Shown piece after piece: positions 11,284-23,118 of a DNA stretch of 64,000 nucleotides (positions are counted from its first letter, which is position 1; every line of letters starts with the position of its first letter). The stretch lies in contig NC_081415.1 of NCBI RefSeq assembly GCF_030272615.1, forward strand, positions 377,535,392-377,599,391, in the 5' to 3' direction. A model generated the notes under the pieces. It was not told where the DNA came from. It ran no database searches and was given only the letters and a program-made list of their open reading frames with translations. This DNA comes from Cryptomeria japonica. Its lineage: Eukaryota; Streptophyta; Pinopsida; Cupressales; Cupressaceae. The position numbers and the translations under genes are program-made.

Positions 11284-12576
11284 CTAAGCCAAAGGAACTC
11301 TACTGTCACTCGGAGCTAAATCAATGAAGGATAATGCCTCATAGCCGTAGAGAGCTCTGAAAGGCGTCATACCAATGGACATATGGTGCATAGTATTATA
11401 ACAATACTCGCCCAAATACAACCAACGTACCCATGCTTTCTGCTGCCCTGACACATAGTTACGCAAATATCCCTCAACCCACTTATTGACTATTTCGGTC
11501 TGTCCATCTGTTTGAGGGTGGTAACTAGTACTAGGTGTCAACTCAGTGCCTGCTAGCCTGAAAAGTTCCTGCCAAAAGGAACTCATGAATCTACTGTCCT
11601 TGTCACTCACTATGGTCTTGGGAAGACCATGGAGTCTAAACACCTCTCTAAAAAATAGCTCAGCGACTTGAGATGCTGTAAAATCAACTGCAATGGGAAA
11701 GAAGTGGGCATATTTTGTTAGCCTATCCACTACCACATAGATACCAGTAATGAAGTCCATAGAAATCCCAGTCCACTTCTGTTCCGGTATAGGCAAGGGC
11801 TGTAACAACCCAGCAGGATAAGTATGCTCCGACTTGTTCTGCGGACAAGTCATACACTCACGGACATGCCGCAAAACATCATCTTTGAGACCCTTCCAAG
11901 AGAATCTCTCTCGAACCGCTCTGTAAGTCTTAACATACCCTGGATGTCCTGTCGTAGGAGTATCATGGAAAGCATGCAAAATTTGTTTCTTCAACTGTGA
12001 ACTCGGAACAAGATAAACCCTGCCCTTGTAATAGATAATATCATCTACCACACTGTATCTGTCGTCCACTATCAAACCATCCATGACCTCACAAGCATGC
12101 TGATTTTTGGAATACTCAACCAAAAGTTGAGCCTTCCAATCTGCTGAAATCTCGCTCAACGAACATAGGGCAGCAAGTGATGGTTTCCTAGAGAGTGCAT
12201 CAACCACAGTATTATTCTTCCCCTTTATGAATTCGATATCGAAATCATAAGCCTGAATCTTGCTCACCCATTTTTGTTGTCGATCATTGAGCTTTGTCTG
12301 ATCAAGGAAATATTTCAAACTGTTGTGGTTGGTTCTTACCACAAATTTGCTGCCAACAAGATATTGTCTGAATTTGGCTAAAGCATGCATAATAGCCAAC
12401 ATTTCCTTATCATAGGTAGAGTACAACCTCTCATTATCTCGCAGCTTTCGGCTCTCATAGGCAATGGGATGTCTGTTCTGCATCAACACAGCTTCTATGC
12501 CCAGACCTGAAGCATCACACTCTAGGACAAATGGCTGCGAGAAATCAGGTAATGCCAAAACTGGACAAGTGCTCAT
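11284..12576 (-). pseudogene. C1 RNase H and integrase core
   Basis: RNase H begins at VLALPDFSQPFVLECDASG and runs through YDKEMLAIMHALAKFR and VVDALSRKPSL. The integrase zinc finger follows (HDTPTTGHPGYVKT, then CMTCPQNK). The catalytic core has MDFITG, VSDKDSRFMSSFWQELF and YHPQTDGQTEIVNKW, matching the D,D,E triad. About nine residues usual between MDFITG and the VVVDRLTKYAHF strand are absent, suggesting a small in-frame deletion. The frame is open for 430 codons. Upstream, two TAG stops at about 12602 and 12608 separate it from the reverse transcriptase. Confidence 0.92.
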
Positions 12577-12609
12577 AACCTCCTTGAGTCTATCAAAGAC
12601 TCCCTATGC

Positions 12610-13575
12610 CTATTCTGTCCATCTGAATGTCCCTTTCTTTTTGAGGTCTGTCAAAGGTGTTGCCAATTGAGAAAAACCTCTCACAAATCTTCTATAATAA
12701 GCACATAAACCAAGGAACCCATGTAACTCAGTAATGTTTTGAGGGCGGGGCCAATCCTGAATCGCCTGAATCTTCTCCTCATGCACCTTCACCCCATCAG
12801 CACTGATAACATGGCCCAAATATAAAACCTCCCTAAGTCCAAACTCACATTTGGATAACTTAGCAAATAGAGACTGGCTCTCCATAATGATAAGTACCTC
12901 CTCAACATGTCTGAGATGGTCCTCCCAAGTACGACTGTAAATCAATATGTCGTCAAAGAATACTAGAACCGACTTCCTCAACTGCTTGTTGAAGATATGG
13001 TTCATACAAGACTGGAAAGTGGCTGGTGCATTGGTAAGGCCAAAAGGCATTACCAGAAACTCATAGTGTCCATAGTGACAACGAAAGGCAGTCTTGTGTA
13101 CATCCTCTGCTCGTACACGTATCTGATGGTAACTTGAACGAAGATCAATCTTAGAGAAGTAGATAGCTCCATGAAGCTCATCCAACAACTCATCAATGCG
13201 TGGAATAGGGTATCTGTTCTTGATTGTCTTCTTGTTCAAGGCTCTGTAATCTATACACATCCGTAGAGTCCCATCCTTCTTAACAAGCACTACAGAAGAA
13301 GCAAAGGGGCTAGAACTAGGCCGAATGAAACCCATATCCAACAACTCATGAATAGTCTTCTCAATTTCATCCTTATAGGCTCGAGGATGATGATATGGGG
13401 TAGTAATCACTGGCTTCACTCCATCCTCCATCTCTATACCATGCTCAAAACCTCTATCTGGAGGCACTTCAGAAGGTATGTCACCAAATACTCTCCCATG
13501 ACGGTCCATCACTGACTGAATATCAACATGAAATACCAAGCTCATGACCCACTTGCCCTTTAGTGTACCTTTCAA
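12610..13575 (-). pseudogene. C1 reverse transcriptase
   Basis: Ty3/gypsy reverse transcriptase with the fingers/palm motifs in order: [62 protein letters not shown] and the catalytic FFDDILIYS, then LGHVISADG and [12 protein letters not shown]. Upstream only a scrap of the protease survives ([14 protein letters not shown]); the DSG active site is gone and the frame passes straight into the pre-RT linker. The frame ends with FRWTE then TAG. Both nearby TAG codons replace expected glutamines, consistent with C-to-T change at methylated CAG sites. Confidence 0.93.
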
Positions 13576-13590
13576 CCTAAAGGCATGAAA

Positions 13591-14957
13591 TTAAGGATAA
13601 CTAGAGAGGGTAGCCATAGTTACTTTGGCTGTCGCCAAAGGCTCAGGGGTATCTAACTCCAACTGTGTCTGCATCTGCTCAACATCCTCCATGCTATCCT
13701 CAGTGTCAGTGTCGGGTACCTCCTCATCCCCTAACTCAGATGTCACCTCAATCAAATGAACCTTTCCTTTACCCATACAACGGTGTCCTAGTTCCCAAGG
13801 TTCCTTGCAGGAAAAGCATAACTTTTTCCTTCTCAATTCGTTCCTCGTCTCTTGATTCATCCAAGGGGGTCTAGATGATGACCCTCCTTTATTCTGTGAA
13901 GTATTGGCCTTTTGTGCAGGTCGAGAGTCCTTGATTTGCTTCTTATCTGCCTGATAAGAAGTGGGAATGATATCCAGTCTCAATGTCACATCAATGGCCT
14001 CCTTAAGAGTGGTCGGCTGGAAAGCACGTACCAATCCCTTAAGTCTATCCTGCAATCCCTCAATAAATAACATCACACTCCGCCTCTGGGGCATATCAAG
14101 TACCATAACCGCAATACGCTGGAACTCATTAATATAAGCTTCTGCAAGCCCAGTCTGTCTAAGATGTGCCAACTCTCTATAGTAGAGCTCTGTATCCTTA
14201 CGGTCAAACCGTGTAATGAGTTGTTCAGTGAACTCGGCATAGGAACATACCAAGGCGTGATCCTGGGTGACCAATCCATGGTGCCACCAATCATAGGCAA
14301 TCCCGTCTAAATGCAACACAACAAACTGAATAGCCTCACGCTCAGGCATGGGCCTCAAGGATAGATTTATGTCTAGCTTGTGCACCCAAGCTCATGCACT
14401 CGTATCACCAGAGCCATCATATGTAGCCAATGTGATCTTCCCAGTAGCTCTATTGAGGTCATAGTTTTGCTGCTGTGGTGGTCTATAACCACGATCTCCT
14501 CTGAACCTAGTTGTATCTCTACGCTGTGCACAATACTGGGGAAGAGGGAAAACATCCCTAACCTTTGGGGGTAGGGCTCTCCACTCAGCTGTGGCTGCCA
14601 AAACTGACTGCTGGAACCCAACCTCTGGTGGATCTTCTTGTGCTGTCTATGCACCTGGTACAAACTGAGGAAGCAAAGGTCTATCCGTAGTAGGTGTACG
14701 ATGGCGTTCCTGCCTAGAGGAATGAAGGGAGCTCCCCACTGATGAATGGGACTGATGGCTATGCTGACCGCCTGCCACTGAAACTGATCTGCTCCGCCCA
14801 TGTCTGCCCCTATTTCTATCCAACTCCATTCGTGCCAAGGTTTCTTGTAATCTGTCAAGTGTCTGGACTATCCTGGGCTGTGTAGTGATGAGAGTTCTCA
14901 TCATCTCCTGTTCTTCATCCTCAATCCGCTTCTGTCTACCACGGGTTCATCTGCCAT
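13591..14957 (-). pseudogene. C1 gag (capsid and zinc knuckle), frameshifted
   Basis: The start is the ATG at 14957 (MADEPVVDRSGL). The N-terminal part passes through two frames (to about 14400) before the retrotransposon gag core (WWHHGLVTQ, ELYYRELAHLRQTG, INEFQRIAV, FIEGLQDRLKGLV). A zinc knuckle CFSCKEPWELGHRC follows near 13800, then an acidic tail that ends in TAA at 13591. The capsid packages the element RNA in cytoplasmic particles. At least two frameshifts separate the start from the core. Confidence 0.88.
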
Positions 14958-15121
14958 ACTGGGTACCTGTTCAATTCCAATCTCACGCTCCTGTTGAGCT
15001 ACCCTGCATGTATAATACCTATGTATCTCCTTTCTACCCGGATGAGTAGAATAAAATGTAACCCTAGTGTGAAAATTCCACACAAACCCTACAGGCTGGC
15101 AGGATGATCCTTGATTTCCAT

Positions 15122-16399
15122 TGAAAGATCCTTGTATTCCTTGATGGATCCCTTTTCTGATCTAAAATACAATCTAAAATACTACAACTCGTACCAGGAC
15201 AATAATCTGATTTCCTTGTATTCCCGCAATTATCATTTACCAATTTGGAGCTGCTACAAAATGAATTGACCAGCAATGAATAAGCAAGATACAATATGCA
15301 GATTTCGAGCTCTTCACACCAGCAACAAACCAAACGTGGACAGCAAGGAAGAATGACGCCACCACAACTCCCAATGGGCTGCAGCTGTAGTCACGTGCCA
15401 GCTGAATAAGGTTAGCTGCCTTGATGAAACCCTCTGAATGCAATCTGAATCCTTTGCAATCAATAGTGCACCCAATTTCTGTCAACCAATGCCCAACACC
15501 CTGAAGTATCTACTGACAAACTACTACTGGGGGCTACGTCCCAGCCAGTATCCAACTTGGGGTTTGCGTCCCAGATGAAGAATCGCTCTACCAGAGCAAA
15601 TTCGCAAGAAGCAAGTTTTGAATGTGTAAAAGATATCCAAGAGTTAGGTCACAACTTCCTTATAACACCTTCCCACTTAGCTCGAACCCTAAAAGTGACT
15701 CAATGGGGCATTTAGGGTTAAAATGTTATATTTCTCATTTTAAGTTGCCAAGTGTATAGAAAAACGACCTTTTTTCAAATATAAAGAAATCCGTTCACCG
15801 AAAGTATCTGAGTCAAAAGAGAAATATTTAGAAAAGTCCAAGACCTTTCCAACGAGCTATTACACCAAGGGATACGCATCCAGATGAGGCCAAAAACCCC
15901 TTATTACTCCAAAATGGCTATAAACATAGCTTTATTTAAATAATAAACGCTAACTTAGGAAATATTAAAAATATAACCCAAATAGCTGCAAAATGCTCAA
16001 ATGACACCACAAACCAGAAAGTCAACTTGCCACCTGTCTGTGACTGAAGTCGGAAATCAAGGATCCACTAGCAGTCTCATCCCTAAAATCTAGGGATGCT
16101 CCTAGAAACTAGGAAACAAACCCAAATCCTCTGAAACTGAACCCAAAGAATAATCTCAAGGAGACCCAACCTTGGGTATGGTCATAACCTCCTAAATAGT
16201 AGGGATATCCTCCATAAATGTAGGAACTGTCTCCTAAAAATAAGGAACTGCTCCAAACTGATCAACTACTCCCAGAACACCAAGTTCCAGACACTGTATA
16301 ACCACACCGAGTCTCTATCCATCGTTGTCAGCCTACAAGATCCCATAATAAGCTGACTCACATGTCTCTGCTAGACAGAGCTAAAGAGGGGACATGACA
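15122..16399 (-). repeat. 5' LTR of C1
   Basis: Runs TGTCATGTCCCC (16399) to GATCTTTCA (15122). Paired with 9280-10730. The sequence just inside it (minus strand ATGGAAATCAAGGATC) is only a weak match to the usual initiator-Met tRNA binding site, so the primer is not identified. Confidence 0.92.
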
Positions 16400-17263
16400 A
16401 GAAGGCTCTTGTATAACAACAGCTGGAGCTCCCTTGAAACTTGGAATTTTAAAACCTGGGGGCTTAGTTGAAGGCTTGGGAGGTCTCCCCTGCTTGAAGC
16501 TTGGGATTTCAAACTTAGGAACCCTAGGGGCAGAAACCTCCTCCTGTATAAGCAGCATCTCTATGACTGCTAGTTGCTGAATTTCTTTCTTCCTAGCAGA
16601 GGCAAGTTGCCTTGCAAGGAACTCCCTATGTTGTCTTTGGGCTCCCATCTATTGTTGCTGAAGCTGAGCCTGATAAGCAAGTTGATCCTGCTGTAAATCC
16701 CACTCCTGTTGTCTCTTCAACTCCTCCAGCTGCTTGGTGAAATCAAGCAACACACTTTTGATTTCTGCAATTTGCCTTTTTTTGTCATCTTGGGGCCGGT
16801 TGGGCTACCAAGAAGGTTGAGCAGGGGTGGGTGGGTGGCAAGCATTAGGAATGTATACCTGCTGCTGAAGTGAAGTTGTTTGGGTTGAAACTAGGAGCAG
16901 CCCTAGTTCGGTTCTGTTGGTAAGGAGGGGAAAAATGGTTGGCATTCTCATTGAATGTGGGTGAATAGAAGTTACACCCATGGCATGAACTCATTTTAAA
17001 GCATTTGAAAGAGATGGAGTTTTTTTTAACAAAATGCTTAAAAGACCAAACGAACCCTCTCAACCTGAAACTGATAACATACCACAGATCCACCAAATGA
17101 TTGCAGAGTTGCTAGGTGCTTGAAAGATGTTGCCTCCAAAGGCTTGATGAACTGAAGAACACATTGAACCTTCAGTTGGCTTGGGCTTAGGACTGTATGA
17201 CATCGAAACCTCGGGGTTCCGGGGTTCCAAACTTGCCAAACTAAATCCCACCGGGTGTGCCAA
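16400..17263 (-). pseudogene. N1 gag-like reading frame, 5' part
   Basis: Lies just inside the 5' LTR of N1. Pieces in several frames: MAHPVGFSLASLEPRNPE from 17263, an intermediate piece near 17096-16845, and 16648-16400 rich in Gln, Lys and Pro with the repeated motif FEIPSFK/FKIPSFK. The last piece runs into C1 at 16400 and continues in register at 9279. The position suggests gag, but no capsid or zinc-knuckle signature is visible. Confidence 0.5.
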
Positions 17264-17270
17264 AAACGGT

Positions 17271-18784
17271 TGTCACAAAAGCTTGCACCCTTGTTGGGCT
17301 ATCAACTGAGCATCCTCGTTAAACATGGAAACAACCCCGAAGTGTGGGACCTTGTGCAAGGGGTTTGAATCTCCGGAGAAGGCTGACTTCCTTCTCAATC
17401 CAAGTGCAGGTGTTGAACCAATTCAACACTTCAAAACTTACTCCTAAGCCTATCCTAAAAGCTTGTAGAGGAAAAGGGAAGAGGGAAATGCTTAAAATGA
17501 AAGGAGGTGATGCACCAAGGTAAGAGATTGTTTCTCTCCCCACCCGAAATAGCACAAGGAATCAACTGAAATACTTAGGAGATGCAGAAACTTCAGTTGC
17601 ATGAGTGACCCAAACGCAAGTATGGAGGTTAGGATTTGCCGAATGTCAAGAGGCGAGAAGGCTTCCCACAAGTCACACCCAGAAACAGGTTAACACAACA
17701 TACATGTGAAAGAAAAAACCACAAACATACACTTATAATGGAGGTTAGAACGCATACACAGCATGCATAAGTTGAAGTAAGGCAAGAATGGTAGTTTCAA
17801 TTCATTCAAAGGCCAAAGGCCAAACTTATAGTTGCAGAAATGTAAAAATAATTACAAGTCTTCAAGAGAAGAGAAAGAGCATAGAGAAGCTCAAGGCACC
17901 AAGGAGAGAACCCTTTACAATGAGGATTAACAACCTATATATAAAAAAATGGTTACAAGAGTGATCATGACTCCTGTATGTCAGTCTGGGAGTGCAGGGA
18001 AGTGTATGCACTTGACTTGTACATGCAAACAACCTAGCCATACCCACAAAAGACAATTTTGAGAAGGGTGGATTGACTGACCTTCCAAAGTTAGTGTATG
18101 CAGACATGACATAAGTCACCACAACAAGCATGGCCCCATACCTCCCTTGATGGAAATCCTACCAAAAACAATAAATGCACCCCTGTGGCTCCACAAAAGA
18201 AGCTGCACAAGTCAGAAAAGTCGTCGGAGCATTTAAAGCTTTGAGTGGCGATCACGCCATCCAGAAGTGTTGTCAGTCAGAAAGAAGTTGGGGAAACTTC
18301 AGAGACCTGGGTCACCGTAGTTGGGGGAACTTCGGAGACCTGGGTCACCGTAGTTGGGAAGACTTGGGAAGACTTAGGAACTTGGGAACCTAGGGGTTCC
18401 AGAGTTCCAGGGTAGAAGACAAGGAACTTGGGAACTTGGGGGTTCCGAAGTTCTTGGGTTGAAGAACAAGGAACTTGGGAACCTGGGGGTTTCGGAGTTC
18501 CGGGGTTGAGGAACAAGGAACTTGGGAACCTGGGGGTTCCGGAGTTCCGGGGTAGAAGAACTAGGAACTTGGGAACTTCGGGGTTCCGGGGTTGAAGACT
18601 TAGGAACTTGGGAACCTGGGGGTTTCGGGGTTGAGGACTTAGGAACTTCCTTCTGACAAGACAACACTTCACAGTTCATAATTCCATTGCTTTTCTCCTT
18701 GATCAATTGGGGCAGTGCTGGTCCATGGAACATATCTCTGATCGGTTGTCACTGATGGACCAAGGGTGTCATAAAATGACAACA
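17271..18784 (-). repeat. 5' LTR of N1
   Basis: Runs from TGTTGTCATTTTATG (18784) to GCTTTTGTGACA (17271). The adjoining internal sequence, ACCGTTTTTGGCACACC on the minus strand, resembles primer sites of the TTTTTGGCGC type, but the tRNA is not identified. The right flank is GTACC. It retains the empty target site of the solo LTR found in its partner. Confidence 0.88.
18363..18655. repeat. Minisatellite in N1 5' LTR (six units)
   Basis: About six 38-48 bp units with core GGAACTTGGGAACCTGGGG followed by GTTCCGGAGTTCCGG, against about three in the partner LTR. The proline-rich open frames across it are a by-product of the repeat. Confidence 0.8.
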
Positions 18785-18827
18785 GTACCCTCAGTTCCAA
18801 ACAACATCACCAACTTTCAAGGTTTGT
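18785..18827 (+). pseudogene. Ty3/gypsy remnant, part 2
   Basis: Forty-three bases after N1 that continue the frame of the RNase H remnant ending at 3681 once N1 and one GTAC copy are removed. It is cut again at 18828 by the next LTR. The continuation reads as ordinary coding sequence for about 14 codons. Confidence 0.6.
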
Positions 18828-21800
18828 TGTAATGTTCCTAACAGAATTTTTTTTTATCACTTTTTTCTTTTACTTTCAAAAATGTAATGACCACCCTATG
18901 TTTTGTAATGTTAAGCAATATGAAGCTTAACATAAACATGCCAAATGATGATAATCTGTTGTCATAGGCATTGATATTGAAAAACAATGTATGAACAAAG
19001 TGCTGATGCAAAGTTCTTTGATGTAATTCACTCCAAAAAGTTTCCACAACATAAGAAAAACAAGATTATGAAATTCCCACAAGGAAATACCTTGAATGAA
19101 GGATGTAGATAAGCTGGTACAGGTCCGTACATGCTGTAAAAGAGCTACAGCACGTCTGCTGTATAGTAATTGCAGACCAAAACATCAATAGGAAACCTTC
19201 AAAACACCCTTATAACTTGCATAGAACACTTTCCATGGTACCTATCAGCTTCACCACACACCCAACAGTACCAAAAGCCTTAGAATGACAGGTAAATATT
19301 AGTTTGCAAGTCTAATATAGTTTAGAAGAGCTGTTGCAGTTCTGAGTATGGTTATTGCAGGTCAAGCAACTACAAAGAAACACCAAGAAACCGTCCAAAC
19401 TGACCTAGAACTCCTTCCCAAGATGTCAAACAGCAATGATAACCTCCAACACCACTCTCAAAATACCTAGGTATACTAAAAATGAAGATTACAGGTTTGT
19501 GAATGCTTTCAAAAGCTAGTGCAACAAGAACAATGTTCTATGGCCTTTGTAGGATAAAAAACACATCAAAGTTCACCCTCTAAACGCCCTTTTTCAACTC
19601 CTACACAACCCAGTGCCACTAAACAACATGAAAAACCTAGATGAAAGGGGGTGAATCATACCCACAAAAGTTTAAGCTGATGATTTGTCTAAGCAAGGAC
19701 CAAGGAAAGCATGTAGCCCAACAACATTTCATATTTCCACCCCAGAGAGGTCCAAGAATGTTAACCAAGGTAAGGGCGACACCAAATGAAGTGATTAATG
19801 CCCTCAAATAGCAGCGGTTCACCCCACAAATTCCCATGCCCAGCAGTATGAGGTACAACCTACACTCAAATTGTATGGAATGGGTACAGGTAGCAAACTT
19901 CATCAAATATTAGTGAAGATAAGAAGAAAACAAAACCTTGAATGATCACCATATGCTTGCAATATGTATATGGCTGGATATGAAGCACAACTTCCGTAGG
20001 TTGTACAACCAGCAAAGGAAAATAATCTTCATACCAAAACACAAAGATAACCACCAACTTCATCAATTCACAAGAAAGTCACAATTTCATTTCAAAACAC
20101 ATCAAAAAACATCATATCCTTCATGGCTAGAAACCCTAAACTTTAACTTCAATTTGCACAATGGTGATGTTTGAAATAAGACCACTCCAATCTAGCTAGG
20201 GATTGTCTCCCAAATCCAAAACTAGAAATCTAAGGAGGGTTTCCGTCCTCAAAAGATTGTGGAAGAACTCGTAGGTTCAATCCAGCAACATAACAGTATG
20301 AAATTTTTTCAGCATGTACACAAATCAGCCCGAACACCTCCTTTTATAGCCTTTATAGGAAATTTGCAATGTAAAAGTTATAATAATTCTTTTTCCCTCA
20401 AAAATAACCATTTTGAAAAAATAATAACATTTCATGTGCAAAGGCCTCCTTAATCAGGTATGCAATTTTTAGAACACTTTATTACCTTTCCAACAAGCTA
20501 TTCCACTAAGTTGTCTTTTTATTATTTTTCAACATTAGACAGCATTAGTGAAATATCAATTTATTATTCAATAAGTCACTCAAGTTGCAGAAAGCACTAA
20601 AATTGAATTGGAGTCGAATTCTTATCACATTTGGATGATATTGAAGATGCAAGATGATGATTGGAGCCAACTAGGTGATTTACTATAGACATGCTATCTA
20701 AGAAGTTTGGAGAAGACCCAAGGAGCCCAAAAACACTTTCGAATGTGTCAAAGCGATTCATACTGCCAACAAGGCTCATTGCCAAAAATAGAAATCCTGA
20801 ATTACTGAATCTGTGATCTCCAAGAACTTTCGAGTCTCGCTTTCTCTTACGATATAATGTCCCCTTTTTTGGATGATATGGTTTATTATTGGATTAGCTT
20901 GTTATTGGCCCTCGTAGGCTAAGACTGATGGTTAGAGGGTCCTAGTTGGCAGTGCAGGAGGCTTATTCCCATTCCGGAGGTCAGAAGTGTTCAGGATTGC
21001 TCTTCGTTTGATTCAGTTTGGCACACTTACTATTTATAGTAAGTGACTATTACTATTTATAGCAAGGCACCTGAGCAGGCTATGATTGCAATGCACAATT
21101 GGTTTGATTAGATAATGAGGGGAAAGTCAGTGTGTTGATAGAGGCCACCCTTACTATTTATAGTAAGGCACCCTGGTTAGCGGTGAATGCAATGGGCTAC
21201 CTCTTGGTGAAGTCAGAATGGATTTATGATGATTAATGATGGAGTTATAATATTATAATTATTATTAAAGTTATATTTTAATAATAATTAATTATTAAAT
21301 GACTTTATGATATGATGACATAAAGGGGGGTTATAGTGTATTTAAGTCATTTTCGTAAAGTGACTTTATAAAATGACAATATAAAGTCACTTTAGTTATT
21401 AAAGCCACCAGCTTGTTCGAGAAGCTACTTCATAAGGAGGAATTAAAAGTAAAGAATGTTATGTCCCACATTGCTAAGAGTACAAGCATTCACCTACTTA
21501 AGAAGCTATATAAGCAAGGTTAACCTTTCATTTCAGATATGTTATGAGAATTTTATATGGAAGCCATTCCTTCTTGTTGCTGAAAGTCAGTGACTAATTT
21601 CTAAGGACGAAAAACCCTTGGGAAGCTGAAGGTTGGACGCAAACCCAGACCTTTTTGTGAGTAGATTTATTTCAAAGTCTACCATTGAAATCAATTTTTA
21701 AGTTAGATTCTTAAATATCAAAGATTGCAGACAGCAGAAGAGCAAGTACCATTCAAGAGGAGACATCCATTCTGATTTCCACAGTTGAATGAATGATTGA

Positions 21801-22411
21801 AGAAGTAAATTCATGCTACAGATGATCGAACTGGGCTGTAATGGAAGGTTTTAAGCCATATTTCTGATCGCAGTCTGAGAATATCCAAGCACCAGGTCTA
21901 AAAGTTACTGTCAGCAGCAACTAGGGCACCCCACGTCTTATGCTGTAAGCTGGAACATTCTTAAATTGGCACTCATAAAATCACCAGTTGACAAAGTAAG
22001 GATTGTGTATGTTTTGTCAAGTGTTCCCTTTTAATTCTGTAGCAGCAAATACTTCATTGTCTCCAGATTTTATGCAAATTGTATAACAAAATGTCACTGT
22101 GAAGTCTGGTACACTTTCAGAATACATGGTGACCAAGTGTTTGTTGAAATGCTGATACAAAAGGATATTGATTTGGTGAAGTTTAGCTTGGATGCTAAGT
22201 GTTGGGTTTATGACTTTGAAATACAAGTAATTATATCAGATTTTGATTATCATGCAAGAGTTTGACGAAATTCCTATGCAAGGAAAATTTTGTTTGTAAT
22301 GTGTTTTTGGCATCATTCCAGTAAGGTTTCTTACATACGAATCAGCCTATGAGACTTAGGAACTTAGCTAAAAGCTCACAAATGAATTCAGCTTAAATTG
22401 GGGACATTGTA
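18828..22411 (-). repeat. Minus-strand 3' LTR, split by a solo LTR
   Basis: Minus-strand LTR starting TACAATGTCCCC at 22411 and ending GGAACATTACA at 18828. The priming-tract signature next to 22411 gives the orientation. A strong TATA box CTATAAAAGG reads on the minus strand near 20340. Without the insertion at 20853-22335 the LTR is about 2.1 kb. Its internal region runs right from 22412; a matching 5' LTR was not found. The left end abuts the old RNase H remnant, a further insertion into it. Confidence 0.6.
20853..22335 (+). mobile_element. Solo Ty3-type LTR, 1.48 kb
   Basis: Flanked by an exact 5-bp duplication TACGA (20848-20852 and 22336-22340). It starts TATAATGTCCCC and ends GTTTCTTACA. 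It belongs to the same family as the LTR at 59495-60922 (reverse orientation), sharing the unusual TA start, the CCTCGTAGGCTAAGA segment and the TATA region. Three copies of the ACTATTTATAG palindrome lie at 21026, about 21048 and 21150, and a TATA box CTATATAAG at 21506. Confidence 0.9.
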
Positions 22412-22447
22412 GTCCTCTTTCCCGAGAATCACTTGCCCTCAAGCAAT
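22412..22447 (-). promoter_or_regulatory. Polypurine tract and decayed hairpin of the 18828-22411 element
   Basis: On the minus strand GGGAAAGAGGAC abuts the LTR start. ACTTGCCCTCAAGC lies about 18 nt in: four strong pairs remain (CTTG/CAAG), with the outer stem partly lost. Confidence 0.6.
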
Positions 22448-22620
22448 TGCAGTCTCAACTTTGTATTCATTTTTATCTCTTAACACTTGATTGCCTCAAG
22501 AAAGGGCTCTCCAAGCAACCCTCTGATATTAGGAGTTTATTCCCATTGTTTACTTTGATTTTGTTTGACATTGAAGTCTTGGCTCAAAGAGTTATGGCAA
22601 GTGAAGCTAGGGCACTAGAA
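22448..22620. other. Internal retroelement sequence, no gene seen
   Basis: Short stretch between the priming-tract region and the hAT-like element. No coding evidence was seen. Confidence 0.4.
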
Positions 22621-23118
22621 TCTATGTTGGGTTTAAAAACTCGGACTCGCCACAGACTCGGCAAACCAAAAATTTGGACTCGGACTCGGACTCATGAAAG
22701 ACTCGCGAAAGACTCGGCAAAAAAAAAAAACCGTAGTTTTACAAAAAAACATAAAGAAATTAATGCATTTAGAAAACATAAGAGCCATAATTGAAACATT
22801 ACACATGTCACATACTCGTAGTTTCAAACTTTCAACTCTAAAATGTATAATACCAAGATTTCTTCAATGCTAATTATGCTGTTATATGGAGCCTAATCAG
22901 ACTTGGAGGTTAAATTTTCCCTACTTCGATCGGCGTAGTTTCCCCTTATATTTTTCAACGGGGTCAAGGGGCATGGCGAGTCCATCTGAAAGGCTCGCGA
23001 GTCCATGCAAAAGACTCACGAGTCTTTTAGATGGACTCGCCTTGCGAGTCCTTGGCGAGTCAACTCGTGGCTCCCATGGACTCGTGAGTCCGTGGCGAGT
23101 CCACAAGTTTTAAAACTA
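22621..23118. mobile_element. Short non-autonomous hAT element E4
   Basis: About 500 bp with inverted ends: TATGTTGGGTTTAAAAACTC, then GACTCGCCAC, on the left; on the right GTGGCGAGTCCAC followed by AAGTTTTAAAACTATG. Both ends are rich in GACTCG; the core is AT-rich with no coding capacity. The terminus matches E1 at 2041. No clear 8-bp duplication was found, so the exact edges may be off by a few bases. Confidence 0.7.

Larger units (their letters stand above)
9280..16399 (-). mobile_element. Ty3/gypsy chromovirus C1
   Basis: Complete LTR retrotransposon on the minus strand: 5' LTR 15122-16399, gag, reverse transcriptase, RNase H, integrase with chromodomain, priming tract, and 3' LTR 9280-10730. 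It is flanked by an exact 5-bp duplication AGAAG (9275-9279 and 16400-16404) inside the N1 reading frame. The two LTRs differ at about 30 of 1.2 kb by eye plus one 180-bp length difference, so the insertion is not very recent. Frameshifts, stops and loss of most of the protease make this copy inactive. Confidence 0.95.
3682..18784 (-). mobile_element. Non-autonomous LTR retrotransposon N1 (outer nest element)
   Basis: Bounded by two related LTRs (17271-18784 upstream, 3682-7579 downstream on the minus strand), with about 2.6 kb of own internal DNA once the nested chromovirus C1 is removed. The LTR starts TGTTGTCATTTTATG and ends GCTTTTGTGACA. The target repeat is GTAC(C), at 3674-3677 and 18785-18788; four extra bases (TTTG) sit between the left repeat and the LTR. 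Joining the flanks restores the frame of the older RNase H remnant. There is a gag-like reading frame but no polymerase, so it would have depended on enzymes from another element. Confidence 0.8.

Noticed and set aside
15090-15121. Initiator Met tRNA primer site for C1
   Set aside because: ATGGAAATCAAGGATC matches the usual site only with an inserted base and several mismatches.
18277-18733. Proline-rich frames with repeated PQVPKFL-like units
   Set aside because: Translation of the LTR minisatellite; the repeat is open in more than one frame and has no gene context.
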